Positions 12,401 to 27,400 of a DNA stretch of 64,000 bases are shown here, one piece after another; the stretch's first letter is position 1; each line of letters starts with the position of its first letter. The notes under the pieces are model-generated. The model was not told the DNA's origin, searched no databases, and was given only the letters and a program-made list of their open reading frames with translations. Origin of the DNA: Bugula neritina. Its lineage: Eukaryota > Bryozoa > Gymnolaemata > Cheilostomatida > Bugulidae. Both the position numbers and the translations under genes were made by a program. Location of the stretch: NCBI GenBank assembly GCA_964035545.1, contig OZ037771.1, positions 15,647,789 to 15,711,788 of the forward strand, in the 5' to 3' direction.

Positions 12401-15400
12401 ATCATACTCTCCTGTCTCCTCATCATACTTCCCTGTCCCCTCATCATACTCTCCTGTCTCCTCATCATACTCCCCTGTCTCCTCATCATACTCTCCTGTC
12501 TCCTCATCATACTCTCCTGTCTCCTCATCATACTCTCCTGTCTCCTCATCATACTCTCCTCATCATACTCTCCTGTCTCCTCATCATACTCTCCTGTCTC
12601 CTCATCATACTCTCCTGTCTCCTCATCATACTCCCCTGTCCCCCCCCCCCTGTCTTTATTCTACCAGTTAGCTCGTAGAGTCTATTCAATGCTGCTACTA
12701 TAGCTGTAGTGTTACTATTCAATACTGTTACTATAGCTGTAGTGTTACTATTCAATACTGTTACTATAGCTGTAGTGTTACCATTCAATACTGTTATTAT
12801 AGCTGTGGTGTTACCATTCAATACTATTACTATAGTTGAAGTGTTACCATTCAATGCTACTTCTAGAGAGCTGCTAACCCCTCAGCAACACTATGACTGG
12901 GGTCTCAGAGCGCTGAAAACTATCCTACGAGGTTGTGGCAACTTGTTGCAGACTGCCAGACGCAATCTTCCTGAAGGAGGTTGGTTAACATTCTTTCTCT
13001 CTTTACGTCTTTTTGTTTCTTTTTTGTTTTGTTATTTTATTCCTACAGGTAAAGTGTATTATATTATATTATATAATCATGCAAGTGAAGTGTAGTATAT
13101 TATATTATATAATCACACAGGTAAAGTATATTATATAATCATACAGGTAAAGTAGACAGTGTCCTGGAAGCAAAGCTCGTAGTACAAGCTCTCAGGATCA
13201 ATACCCTCTCCAAGCTGACCTTCACAGACGGGTCACGGTTTGATGCTCTCGTTAGGGATGTTTGCCCCGGGATAGACTTCAAGGACATCGAGTACGAGCA
13301 GCTTGCTGCTGCTTACAGAGATGTCTGCAAAGAGAAACATCTGTTGGTTAATGAGAACCAGGTGAGATTAGCCTGCTTTCTGATTGGTTAATGAGAACCA
13401 GGTGAGATTAGCCTGCTTTCTGATTGGTTAATGAGAACCAGGTGAGATTAGCCTGCTTTCTGATTGGTTAATGACAATCAAGCTCGCTGAACACGTAGCC
13501 AATCCGAAGTCTTTCTTATGATTCAGGTGAAGAAAGCCTTGGAGCTATATGAGCAGCTACGCCAGCGTATGGGGGTGGTAGTGGTGGGCCCGTCAGGTTC
13601 TGGTAAGTCTACTTTGTGGAACACCCTGAGGGTGGCTATGGAGCGCTCCGGACACACAGTGAAGTACTACACTATGAACCCTAAGGCTATGCCAAGAACT
13701 CAGCTACTTGGACAGATTGATATTGACACGAGGGAGTGGACAGACGGGGTGCTCACTAACAGTGCTAGGATGGTGGTGAAGGAGCCTCAGGGTAACTTAT
13801 CTACCTGTATATTCTATTCTGTACGCTGTGTAACTGTGTATAGTACTGTGTATAGTACTGTGTAACTGTGTATAGTACTGTGTATAGTACTGTGTAACTG
13901 TGTATATTTTATTCTGTACGCTGTGTAACTGTGTATAGTACTGTGTATAGTACTGTGTAACTGTGTATAGTACTGTGTATAGTACTGTGTATAGTACTGT
14001 ATATAGTACTGTGTAACTGTGTATAGTACTGTGTATAGTACTGTGTAACTGTGTATATTCTATTCTGTACGCTGTGTAACTGTGTATAGTACTGTATATA
14101 GTACTGTGTAACTGTATATAGTACTGTGTATAGTACTGTGTATAGTACTGTGTATAGTACTGTGTATAGTACTGTGTATAGTACTGTGTATAATACTGTA
14201 TTACTATGAATAATACGGTATTATTGTTATACTACCCTTTGACAGAGATCCAGTCATGGATTGTGTGTGATGGCGATATCGATCCTGAATGGATTGAGTC
14301 TCTAAACTCGGTGTTGGATGACAATCGTCTTCTGACGATGCCCTCTGGTGAGAGAATTCAGTTCGGTCCAAATGTTAACTTCCTGTTTGAGACGCATGAC
14401 TTGAGCTGCGCATCTCCCGCCACCATTTCCCGTATGGGGATGATATTTCTAAGGTATACAGTATACATGTATTACAGTATGTATTACAGTATGCATTACA
14501 GTATGTATTACAGTATATATTACAGTATATATTACAGTATATATTACAGTATATATTACAGTATGTATTACAGTATATATTACAGTATGTATTACAGTAT
14601 ATATTACAGTATATATTACAGTATATATTACAGTTTGTATTACAGTATATATTACAGTATATATTACAGTATATATTACAGTATATATTACAGTTTGTAT
14701 TACAGTATATATTACAGTATATATTACAGTATATATTACAGTATATATTACAGTATATATTACAGTATGTATTACAGTATATATTACAGTATATATTACA
14801 GTATGTATTACAGTATATATTACAGTATATATTACAGTATATATTACAGTATATATTACAGTATATATTACAGTTTGTATTACAGTATATATTACAGTAT
14901 ATATTACAGTATATATTACAGTATATATTACAGTATATATTACAGTTTGTATTACAGTATATATTACAGTATATATTACAGTATATATTACAGTATGTAT
15001 TACAGTATATATTACAGTATATATTACAGTATATATTACAGTATATATTACAGTATATATTACAGTATATATTACAGTATATATTACAGTATATATTACA
15101 GTATATATTACAGTATATATTACAGTTTGTATTACAGTATATATTACAGTTTGTATTACAGTATATATTACAGTATATATTACAGTATATATTACAGTTT
15201 GTATTACAGTATATATTACAGTATATATTACAGTATATATTACAGTATGTATTACAGTATATATTACAGTATGTATTACAGTATATATTACAGTATATAT
15301 TACAGTATATATTACAGTATATATTACAGTATGTATTACAGTATATATTACAGTATATATTACAGTATATATTACAGTATATATTACAGTATATATTACA

Positions 15401-18400
15401 GTATATATTACAGTATATATTACAGTATATATTACAGTATATATTACAGTTTGTATTACAGTATATATTACAGTTTGTATTACAGTATATATTACAGTAT
15501 ATATTACAGTATATATTACAGTTTGTATTACAGTATATATTACAGTATATATTACAGTATATATTACAGTATGTATTACAGTATATATTACAGTATGTAT
15601 TACAGTATATATTACAGTATATATTACAGTATATATTACAGTATATATTACAGTATACGTGTATTATAGTGATGAAGACACAGATGTCAAGGCTATAATA
15701 CAAGCCTGGCTAGACAAACTGTCTGAAGGCGAGAGAGACCGCGTGTCTGGCTGGATTGAAGATTATTTCTATAGAGGACTGGACTTTGTACTCAAACAGG
15801 TGAGACAGTGCATCACCTTCAGTATTTCTATTCTATTAGATTATTTCTATTCTATTAGAGTATTTTTATTCTATTAGAGTATTTTTATTCTATTAGAGTA
15901 TTTTTATTCTATTAGAGTATTTCTATTATATTAGAGTATTTCTATTCCATTAGAGTATTTCTATTCTATTAGAGTATTTCTATTCTATTAGAGTATTTCT
16001 ATTCTATTAGAGTATTTCTATTATATTGGAGTATTTCTATTCTATTAGAGTATTTGTATCACACAGAACGACCTCGTAGTGGACACGAGTCTAGTTGGAG
16101 TCGTGCTGAATGGCTTATCCCATCTGAGTAGTGTGACAGATAAGACTGAGTTCTGTATCAACTTGATACGGGGACTCGGAGGTAATCTCTCTCAGAAAAC
16201 CCGAGAGAACTTTGCTAAAGAGGTATGCATCTCACCTACAATCTGTAATAATGTGTTTTGATGTAATGTGTGTTCGTGTAGATCTACTCTGTCTGTCTGT
16301 CTGCCTGTCTGTCTGCCTGTCTGTGTGTGTGTGTCTACAGGTGCTCTCTGTCTGATTGCAGGTGTTTTCCTGGTTCCACGAGATGCCACCCGATGCACAG
16401 AGACCTCTCAACACCTACTACGACCCCAGATCAGGCTCTCTCTCCTCTTACGTCATGGAGGTCAATGATGATCTCTCTCTGGACAGTTTCTCTTCAGACT
16501 CTCTCCCTGTCGTCCAGACCAGCTCCATACAGATGGGTCTGGACTACTTCACCCCCTGGCTACACCCCCAGAACAAGCAGCCCTTCATACTAGTTGGACC
16601 TGATGGCTGTGGCAAGGGGTGAGTTAAATCCACTCCCTCCCTTTCTCTCTCCCAGTGTGTTACTTATATATGTATACGTATATATTATATTATATATATA
16701 TGTATACGTATATATAATATAATATATATGTATATATAATATAATATATATATTTGTAGACTGCTTCTGCGTCACTGCTTTGCACAGCTGAGGTCTGTTC
16801 AAGTTGCCACAGTTCATTGCAGTGCCCAAACCACTCCCCTTCACGTTCTGCAGAAACTAGGTCAAAGCTGCATGGTAGGTCACATGACTCCCTCACTCTA
16901 CTAGACATACTCTGAGTATCACAGCTTCGCCTTCTCACAGTCACGTCACTCACTTCCCTCTTTGTAGGTCATCAGTACGAACAAGGGCAGAGCCTACCGA
17001 CCTAAAGACGCTGAGAGACTAGTTCTCTATCTCAAAGACATCAACTTACCAAAACCTGACAAGTGGGGGACCAGCATGCTTATCGCCTTTCTCCAGCAGG
17101 TGCCTCCTCCCTCTTTACCTTGCTACCTGTGTGTGCTACCTGTGTGTGCTACCTGTGTGTGCTACCTGTGTGTGCTGCCTGTGTGTGCTACCTGTGTGTA
17201 CTACCTGTGTGTGCTACCTGTGTGTGCTACCTGCGTGTGCTACCTGTGTGTGCTACCTGTGTGTGCTACCTGTGTGTACCACCTGTGTGTGCTATCTGTG
17301 TGTGCTACCTGTGTGTGCTACCTGTGTGTGCTACCTGTGTGTGCTGCCTGTGTGTGCTACCTGTGTGTGCTACCTGTGTGTGCTACCTGTGTGTGCTGCC
17401 TGTGTGTGCTGCTTGTGTGTGCTACCTGTGTGTGCTACCTGTGTGTGCTACCTGTGTGTGTTTCCTGTGTGTGCTACCTGTGTGTGCTACCTGTGTGTGC
17501 TGCCTGTGTGTGCTGCCTGTGTGTGCTACCTGTGTGTGCTACCTGTGTGTGCTACCTGTGTGTGTTTCCTGTGTGTGCTGCCTGTGTGTGCTACCTGTGT
17601 GTGCTGCCTGTGTGTGCTACCTATGTGTGCTACCTGTGTGTGCTACCTGTGTGTGCTACCTGTGTATACTGTCAGCTGTTAGTGTATGTCATGCTGTCTT
17701 GCAGGTGCTGACCTACAACGGATTTTATGACCCAAATAACGAGTGGGTGGGTTTAGAAGGCGTGCAGATTGTAGCCTCAATGAATGCCGGTGGTTCGGTT
17801 GGTAAACATGACCTCACCTCTAGATTCACGTCTATTGTTAGAATCTGCTGCATAGAGTAAGTCTTTCACTTTGTTATGCTCTACACTCTATACTCTGTAT
17901 TATATACTCTATATCCTGTATTCTATATTCTATACTCTATATCCTGTATTCTATATCCTATATTCTATACTCTATATCCTGTATTCTATACTCTATATCC
18001 TGTATTATATACTCTATATCCTGTATTCTATACTCTATATCCTGTATTATATACTCTATATCCTGTATTCTATACTCTATATCCTGTATTCTATACTCTA
18101 TATCCTGTATTCTATACTCTATATCCTGTATTCTATACTCTATATCCTGTATTCTATACTCTATATCCTGTATTCTATACTCTATATTCTATGCTCTATA
18201 TTATATTCTGTAAGACTCTGCTGTAACATCTGTTCCAGTTATGCAGACCGTGAACAGCTGCAAGCTATATACGGGGCGTACCTGAAGCCCATCCTCCAGA
18301 AGCAGTTGAGTGGACATCCTGTGTGGGAGAGCGGGGCCAAAGTTCATGCCCTTTCCTGTTCCATGGTGCAGACGTACGAGCAGCTGAAGGAGGCTTTCTC

Positions 18401-21400
18401 TGTAGACGATCACAGCCACTACCTCTTCACCCCTCGTGACCTTACGCAGTGGGTGTCCAGCCTTCTCAGGTGTGTATATGATACTATACTCAGGTATATG
18501 ATACTATACTCAGGTATATGATACTATACTCAGGTATATGATACTATACTCAGGTATATGATACTATACTCAGGTATATAATACTATACTCAGGTATATA
18601 ATACTATACTCAGGTATATGAGACTATACTCAGGTATATGATACTATACTCAGGTATATGATACTATACTCAGGTATATGCTACTATACTCAGGTATATG
18701 ATACTATAATCAGGTATATGCTACTATACTCAGGTATATGATACTATACTCAGGTATATGATACTATACTCAGGTATATAATACTATACTCAGGTATATA
18801 ATACTATACTCAGGTAGATGATACTATACTCAGGTATATGATACTATACTCAGGTATATGATACTATACTCAGGTATATAATACTATACTCAGGTAGATG
18901 ATACTATACTCAGGTATATAATACTATACTCAGGTATATGATACTATACTCAGGTATATGATACTGTACTCAGGTATATGATACTATACTCAGGTATATG
19001 ATACTATACTCAGGTGTGTATATGATACTATACTCAGGTATATAATACTATACTCAGGTATATGATAATATACTCAGGTAGATGATACTATACTCAGGTA
19101 TATGATACCATTAGTATATAAGAAGTTACTCTCTCTCTTTAGGTATGACTTGAGTGGAGACAACTCCAGTGAACACGTTGTGTCCATCTGCTGCTATGAG
19201 GCTAAGCGACTGTTCAGAGATAGAATTGTTGGAACAGAGTCTAGAGAGAGATTCGACAGCATTCTTCAGAGTGTGTTCAGAGCTGACTGGAATTCTGCTC
19301 TCTCTGACAGCAAAGAAGGTGTGTCCTACCCCAGTGCCCTCGTGTATAGTATCCTCTTGTGTAGTATCCTCTTGTATGGTATCCTCGTGTATAGTATCCT
19401 CATGTATAGTATCCTCGTGTATAATATCCTCATGTATAGTACCCTCTTGTATAGTATCCTCTTGTATAGTGCCCTCGTGTATAGTATCCTCTTGTATAGT
19501 ATCCTCTTGTATCGTATCCTCATGTATCGTATCCTCATGTATAGTATCCTCTTGTATAGTATCCTCTTGTATAATATCCTCTTGTATAGTATCCTCATGT
19601 ATAGTATCCTCATGTATAGTATCCTCGTGTATAATATCCTCGTGTATAATATCCTCATGTATAATATCCTCATGTATAGTATCCTCCTGTATAGTATCCT
19701 CATGTATAATATCCTCATGTATAGTACCCTCTTGTATAGTATCCTCTTGTATAGTGCCCTCGTGTATAGTATCCTCATGTATAGTACCCTCTTGTATAGT
19801 ATCCTCATGTATATTATCCTCTTGTATAGTACCCTCATGTATAGTAGCCTCATGTATAATATCCTCATGTATAGTATCCTCTTGTATAGTGCCCTCGTGT
19901 ATAGTATCCTCGTGTATAGTATCCTCGTGTATAGTATCCTCATGTATAGTATCCTCGTGTATAGTATCCTCCTGTATAGTATCCTCATGTATAGTACCCT
20001 CGTGTATAGTATCCTCGTGTATATTATCCTCATGTATAGTATCCTCATGTATAGTATCCTCGTGTATAGTATCCTCCTGTATAGTATCCTCATGTATAGT
20101 GCCCTCGTGTATAGTATCCTCGTGTATATTATCCTCATGTATAGTATCCTCATGTATAGTATCCTCGTGTATAGTATCCTCCTGTATAGTATCCTCTTGT
20201 ATAGTGCCCTCGTGTATAGTATCCTCGTGTATATTATCCTCATGTATAGTATCCTCATGTATAGTATCCTCGTGTATAGTATCCTCCTGTATAGTATCCT
20301 CATGTATAATATCCTCATGTATAGTACCCTCTTGTATAGTATCCTCTTGTATAGTGCCCTCGTGTATAGTATCCTCTTGTATAGTATCCTCTTGTATCGT
20401 ATCCTCATGTATATTATCCTCTTGTATAGTATCCTCATGTATAGTATCCTCATGTATAGTATCCTCGTGTATAATATCCTCGTGTATAGTATCCTCATGT
20501 ATAGTATCCTCTTGTATAGTATCCTCTTGTATAGTATCCTCTTGTATAATATCCTCATGTATAGTATCCTCCTGTATAGTATCCTCATGTATAGTACCCT
20601 CATGTATAGTAGCCTCATGTATAATATCCTCATGTATAGTATCCTCATGTATGGTATCCTCATGTATATTATCCTCTTGTATAGTATCCTCATGTATAGT
20701 ATCCTCATGTATAGTATCCTCGTGTATAATATCCTCGTGTATAGTATCCTCATGTATAGTATCCTCTTGTATAGTATCCTCTTGTATAGTATCCTCTTGT
20801 ATAATATCCTCATGTATAGTATCCTCCTGTATAGTATCCTCATGTATAGTACCCTCATGTATAGTAGCCTCATGTATAGTATCCTCATGTATGATCTTCA
20901 GAAACCTACTTTGTGACCTGGGGAGGGCACGCCACGGACGCAGCTCCTGGTGCCCCTATGCCAGCCCATGGCAAGTGTCTCGGAAAGATAGCATCTGAAG
21001 ACTTCAAGAATATCGTGGAGAAGGGATTAGTTCAGTATGGTGAGTCTCACGTCTGTTTGTCTTGACATCACTTCCTGTGTAATGCCTGTGTAAACTGTCC
21101 ATCATTTCCTGTGTAATGCCTGTGTGAACTGTCCATCACTTCCTGTCCTATTCATCACACAGGTCGAGAGAACATGGATTTAGACATCATAGTGTTCGAG
21201 GAGGTGTTGGATCACATTGCCAGGGTAGACCGAGTTCTCACCATGCCAGGAGGGTCGTTGCTGATGGCCGGAACATCTGGCGTAGGGAGACGATCAGCCG
21301 TGACTCTCGTGTCTTACCTCCACCAGATGTCTCTCTTCACACCCAAAGTTGGCAGAGGTTACTCTGTCAAACAGTTCAAGAATGACTTGAAGAACGTACG

Positions 21401-24400
21401 GCTTGTTCTACTAATACTATAGCATACTTACTCTATGTACTATGATATACTTACTATATGTACTTACTATGACATACATACAGGTGATGCAGCAGTGTGG
21501 TATCGAGGATGAGCACGTAGTCTTAGTTCTAGAAGACCACCAGGTCGTAGACATCACTTTCCTTGAGATTATCAACTCCCTGTTGTCAGCCGGAGAGGTT
21601 CCCGGACTATACACACCGGAGGAGTTGGAGCCGCTACTCACCCCTCTCCGTGATCAGGCCTCTGAGGCTGGGTTCAGGGGGCCACTGGTCCAGTACTTTG
21701 CTAGCAGTACGTAGTCAGCAGTGTATAGTGTCAGCAGTACGTAGTGTCAGCAGTATATAGTGTCAGCAGTATATAGTGTCAGCAGTATATAGCGTCAGCA
21801 GTATATAGTGTCAGCAGTATATAGTGTCAGCAGTATATAGTGTCAGCAGTATGTAGTGTCAGCAGTATATAGTGTCAGCAGTGTGTAGTGTCAGCAGTAT
21901 ATAGTGTCAGCAGTATGTAGTGTCAGCAGTATGTAGTGTCAGCAGTATATAGCGTCAGCAGTATGTAGTGTCAGCAGTATATAGTGTCAGCAGTATATAG
22001 TGTCAGCAGTATATAGTGTCAGCAGTATATAGTGTCAGCAGTATGCAGTGTCAGCAGTATATAGCGTCAGCAGTATATAGTGTCAGCAGTATATAGTGTC
22101 AGCAGTATGCTGTGTCAGCAGTATATAGCGTCAGCAGTATATGGCGTCAGCAGTATATAGTGTCAGCAGTGTGTAGTGTCAGCAGTATATAGTGTCAGCA
22201 GTATGTAGTGTCAGCAGTATATAGTGTCAGCAGTATGTAGTGTCAGCAGTATGTAGTGTCAGCAGTATGTAGTGTCAGCAGTATATAGCGTCAGCAGTGT
22301 GTAGTGTCAGCAGTATATAGTGTCAGCAGTATGTAGTGTCAGCAGTATATAGTGTCAGCAGTATATAGTGTCAGCAGTATGTAGTGCCAGCAGTATGTAG
22401 TGTCAGCAGTATATAGCGTCAGCAGTATGTAGTGTCAGCAGTATATAGTGTCAGCAGTGTATAGTGTCAGCAGTATGTAGTGTCAGCAGTATATAGTGTC
22501 AGCAGTATATAGTGTCAGCAGTATATAGTGTCAGCAGTATGCAGTGTCAGCAGTATATAGCGTCAGCAGTATATGGTGTCAGCAGTATATAGTGTCAGCA
22601 GTATGTAGTGTCAGCAGTATGTAGTGTCAGCAGTATATAGTGTCAGCAGTGTATAGTGTCAGCAGTGTATAGTGTCAGCAGTATGTAGTGTCAGCAGTAT
22701 GTAGTGTCAGCAGTATATAGCGTCAGCAGTATATAGTGTCAGCAGTATATAGTGTTAGCAGTGTGTAGTGTCAGCAGTGTATAGTGTCAGCAGTATGCAG
22801 TGTCAGCAGTATATAGCGTCAGCAGTGTGTAGTGTCAGCAGTATGTAGTGTCAGCAGTATGTAGTGTCAGCAGTATATAGTGTCAGCAGTATGTAGTGTC
22901 AGCAGTATGTAGTGTCAGCAGTATGTAGTGTCAGCAGTATATAGTGTCAGCAGTATGTAGTGTCAGCAGTATATAGCGTCAGCAGTATATGGTGTCAGCA
23001 GTATATAGTGTCAGCAGTATGTAGTGTCAGCAGTATGTAGTGTCAGCAGTATATAGCGTCAGCAGTATATGGTGTCAGCAGTATGTAGTGTCAGCAGTAT
23101 ATAGTGTCAGCAGTATATAGTGTCAGCAGTATATAGTGTCAGCAGTATATAGTGTCAGCAGTATATAGTGTCAGCAGTATGCAGTGTCAGCAGTATATAG
23201 CGTCAGCAGTATATGGTGTCAGCAGTATATGGTGTCAGCAGTATGTAGTGTCAGCAGTATGTAGTGTCAGCAGTATATAGTGTCAGCAGTGTATAGTGTC
23301 AGCAGTGTATAGTGTCAGCAGTATGTAGTGTCAGCAGTATGTAGTGTCAGCAGTATATAGCGTCAGCAGTATATAGTGTCAGCAGTATATAGTGTCAGCA
23401 GTATATAGTGTCAGCAGTATGCAGTGTCAGCAGTATGTAGTGTCAGTAGCTCAGTTCTAGTCTCTGTTCCAGGAATAAAGAGAAACCTGCATATAGTGTT
23501 AATCATGGACTGTAATAACTCCAACTTCACCCTCAACTGTGAGAGTAACCCAGCCTTCTTTAAGAGGTGTGCTGTGCAGTGGATGGAGAGCTGGTCGAGA
23601 GTCAGTATGTACAAGGTAAGGTAACTCCTTCACACAGTATATACAAGGTAAGGTAACTCCTTCACACAGTGTATACAAGGCAAGGTAACTCCTCCACACA
23701 GTATATACAAGGTAAGGTAACTCCTTCACACAGTGTATACAAGGCAAGGTAACTCCTCCACACAGTATATACAAGGTAAGGTAACTCCTTCACACAGTAT
23801 ATACAAGGTAAGGTAACTCCTTCACACAGTATGTACAAGGTAAGGTAACTCCTTCACACAGTATATACAAGGTAAGGTAACTCCTCCACACAGTATGTAC
23901 AAGGTAAGGTAACTCCTTCACACAGTATGTACAAGGTAAGGTAACTCCTTCACATAGTATGTACAAGGTAAGGTAACTCCTTCACACAATATGTACAAGG
24001 TAAGGTAACTCCTTCACACAGTATATACAAGGTAAGGTAACTCCTTCACACAGTATGTACAAGGTAAGGTAACTCCTTCACATAGTATGTACAAGGTAAG
24101 GTAACTCCTTCACACAGTATATACAAGGTAAGGTAACTCCTTCACACAGTATGTACAAGGTAAGGTAACTCCTTCACACAGTATGTACAAGGTAAGGTAA
24201 CTCCTTCACATAGTATGTACAAGGTAAGGTAACTCCTTCACACAGTATATACAAGGTAAGGTAACTCCTTCACACAGTATATACAAGGTAAGGTAACTCC
24301 TTCACACAGTATGTACAAGGTAAGGTAACTCCTTCACACAGTATATACAAGGTAAGGTAACTCCTTCACACAGTATATACAAGGTAAGGTAACTCCTTCA

Positions 24401-27400
24401 CACAGTATGTACAAGGTAAGGTAACTCCTTCACACAGTATGTACAAGGTAAGGTAACTCCTTCACACAGTATGTACAAGGTAAGGTAACTCCTTCACATA
24501 GTATGTACAAGGTAAGGCAACTCCTTCACACAGTATGTACAAGGTAAGGTAACTCCTTCACACAGTATATATTATACTGCAGCTGCCAGAGCTGCTGCTG
24601 ACACGAGGTCCCCGCACGGAGGGAGCATCTCTGGGGAAGGAGAGGAAGCGGCGCCCTCTATCGGGTGGTAAAGACCTGCAGAAGGCGTTTCTGTCTGTTC
24701 ACGAGTCCATCAGTGGGTCGACTCCTCGCAGATACATGTCCTTCCTCCGCACCTACGAGAACGTCTACCGGGAGAAGAAGGCGGGGATAGCGTCTAAACA
24801 GGGCCATCTTGAGGTACACAGTCTATGTGTTGTGTGTATGTAAGCTGTGCTCTCATTGGTTGCATCTGTATGGAGTGTGCTTCTAAACTGCCTTCTCATT
24901 GGCTATATCATGATTATGCATTTTTTTTTCAAGGCCGGCGTCTCTAAGCTGACTGAAGCTAAAGATCTGGTGGATAACTTGAAGCGCAAAGCTGGTGAGC
25001 AATCCTTGCTGCTGGCCGAGAAGCAGACAGAGGCTGACGCTGCCTTGAAGGAAATCACTGTTGCTATGCAGGTGAAAGACTAAGGCTATAGATTGTTATA
25101 CTGTTGCTATGCAGGTGAAAGACTAATGCTATAGATTGTTATACTGTTGCTATGCAGGTGAAGGACTAAGGCTATAGATTGTTATACTGTTGCTATGCAG
25201 GTGAAGGACTAAGGCTATAGATTGTTATACTGTTGCTATGCAGGTGAAGGACTAATGCTATAGATTGTTATACTGTTGCTATGCAGGTGAAGGACTAATG
25301 CTATAGATTGTTATGCTGTTGCTATGCAGGTGAAGGACTAAGGCTATAGATTGTTATACTGTTGCTATGCAGGTGAAGGACTAAGGCTATAGATTGTTAT
25401 ACTGTTGCTCTGACTACCATTTTGTAGAATGCTGGGGAACAAAAGACTGAAATGGAAGAGCTGAAAAAGCAGGTGGCTAAGGAAAATGAGCAACTTGAGA
25501 AGAGGAAGAGAGCCATAGACGTGGAACTCTCGGAGATTGAGCCACTCGTTCAGGTAAACCAAAAGTATAGAGTATATATAGAGTATAGAGTATATATAGA
25601 GTATAAGGTATATATAGAGTATATATAGAGTGTATATAGAGTATAGAGTATATATAGAGTATAGAGTATATATAGAGTATAAGGTATATATAGAGTATAT
25701 ATAGAGTGTATATAGAGTATAGAGTATATATAGAGTATAGAGTATATATAGAGTATAAGGTATATATAGAGTATATATAGAGTGTATATAGAGTATGTAT
25801 AGAGTATATATAGAGTATAGAGTATATATAGAGTATATATAGTATATATAGTATATATAGAATATAGAGTATAGAGTAAAGAGTATATATAGAGTGTATA
25901 TAGAGTGTAGAGTATATATAGAGTGTATATAGAGTGTATATAGAGTATATACAGAGTATATATAGAGTATATATAGAGTATAGAATATATATAGAATATA
26001 TATAGAATATAGAGTATATATAGAGTATATATAGAGTGTATATAGAGTGAATATAGAGTATATGCTGCACACACAGGAAGCCAGAGCTGCCGTAGGAAAC
26101 ATCAAGAACGAGTCTCTCTCGGAGATCAGGTCTCTTAGAGCTCCGCCAGACATCATCAGAGATATTCTCAAAGGAGTTCTCATGTTGGTTGGAATCTATG
26201 ACACATCTTGGGTCAGCATGAAGAGGTACGTTACACCCCCTTCTGTCACACCCCCTCTGTCACACCCCCTCTGTCACACCCCTTCTGTTACCCTCGCCTC
26301 TGTCACACCCCTTCTGTCACACCCCCTCTGTCACACCCCCACCCTTTGTCACACATTATATAACCTGTCTATATTATATAACTTTTATATATTATATTAC
26401 TGTATATATTATATAGCCTGTTTATATTATATAACTTGTATATATTATATTACTGTATATTTTATATTACCTGTCTATATTATATAACTTGTATATATTA
26501 TATTACTGTATATATTATATTACTGTATATATTATATTACTGTATATGTTATATAACTTGTCTATATTATATAACTTGTATTATGCCGGAGTATGTCGTA
26601 TAGTTTCTTAGCAAAAAGAGGTATGAAAGAGGAAATTCAGACGTTTGACGCCCGTAAGGTAACCAGTGACATGCGAGCTCAGGTTGAGACACTCCTCACC
26701 GAGAACTCTGACTCATTCGACCCTCAGAAAGCAAAGAGAGGCTCAGCCGCAGCCGCCCCACTCGCTGCTTGGGTCAGGGCCAACGTGAAATTTAGCTATG
26801 TGCTGGAGAAGATCGGGCCTTTGGAGCAAGAGCAGAACCAGTTGAAGAAGTGAGTTAAACTCGTAGAACTTTACTAATAGTTAGTGTGAGTTAGAACTCG
26901 TAGAGTTACTAATAGTGTGAGTTAGAACTCGTAGAGTTACTGATAGTTAGTGTGAGTTAGAACTCGTAGAGTTACTAATAGTTAGTGTGAGTTAGAACTC
27001 GTAGAGTTACTGATAGTTAGTGTGAGTTAGAACTCGTAGAGTTACTAATAGTTAGTGTGAGTTAGAACTCGTAGAGTTACTAATAGTTAGTGTGAGTTAG
27101 AACTGTAATGTGAATAATATATTGCAGAAACTTACAAAAAGCAGAAAGTAAACTGGAGAAACTGGTGCAAGCTTTGTCTGAGGTTGATAGAAAAGTCGCT
27201 GGACTGAGAGACAAGTTTGAGAAGGTAGGACAACTTCCAGTATGTTTTTAGCTGAATAGAAGTGAGAGGTAGATCAAGTGTAAGTTATATGAGTATCTAG
27301 CACTGAATAGAAGTGAGAGGTAGATCAAGTGTAAGTTATATGAGTATATAGCACTGAATAGAAGTGAGAGGTAGATCAAGTGTAAGTTACATGAGTATCT

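Noticed and set aside
10154-12703. 849-codon plus-strand ORF beginning with dynein AAA1 sequence
   Set aside because: Only 10154-10377 is exon 15. The donor AA|GTACGT and the next exon at 12867 restore the known protein; the SSYSPV repeats are intronic.
21270-21296. Loss of the Walker lysine in AAA4 as a damaging mutation
   Set aside because: The arginine version is, to my knowledge, also present in vertebrate DYNC2H1, so it is best taken as ancestral.
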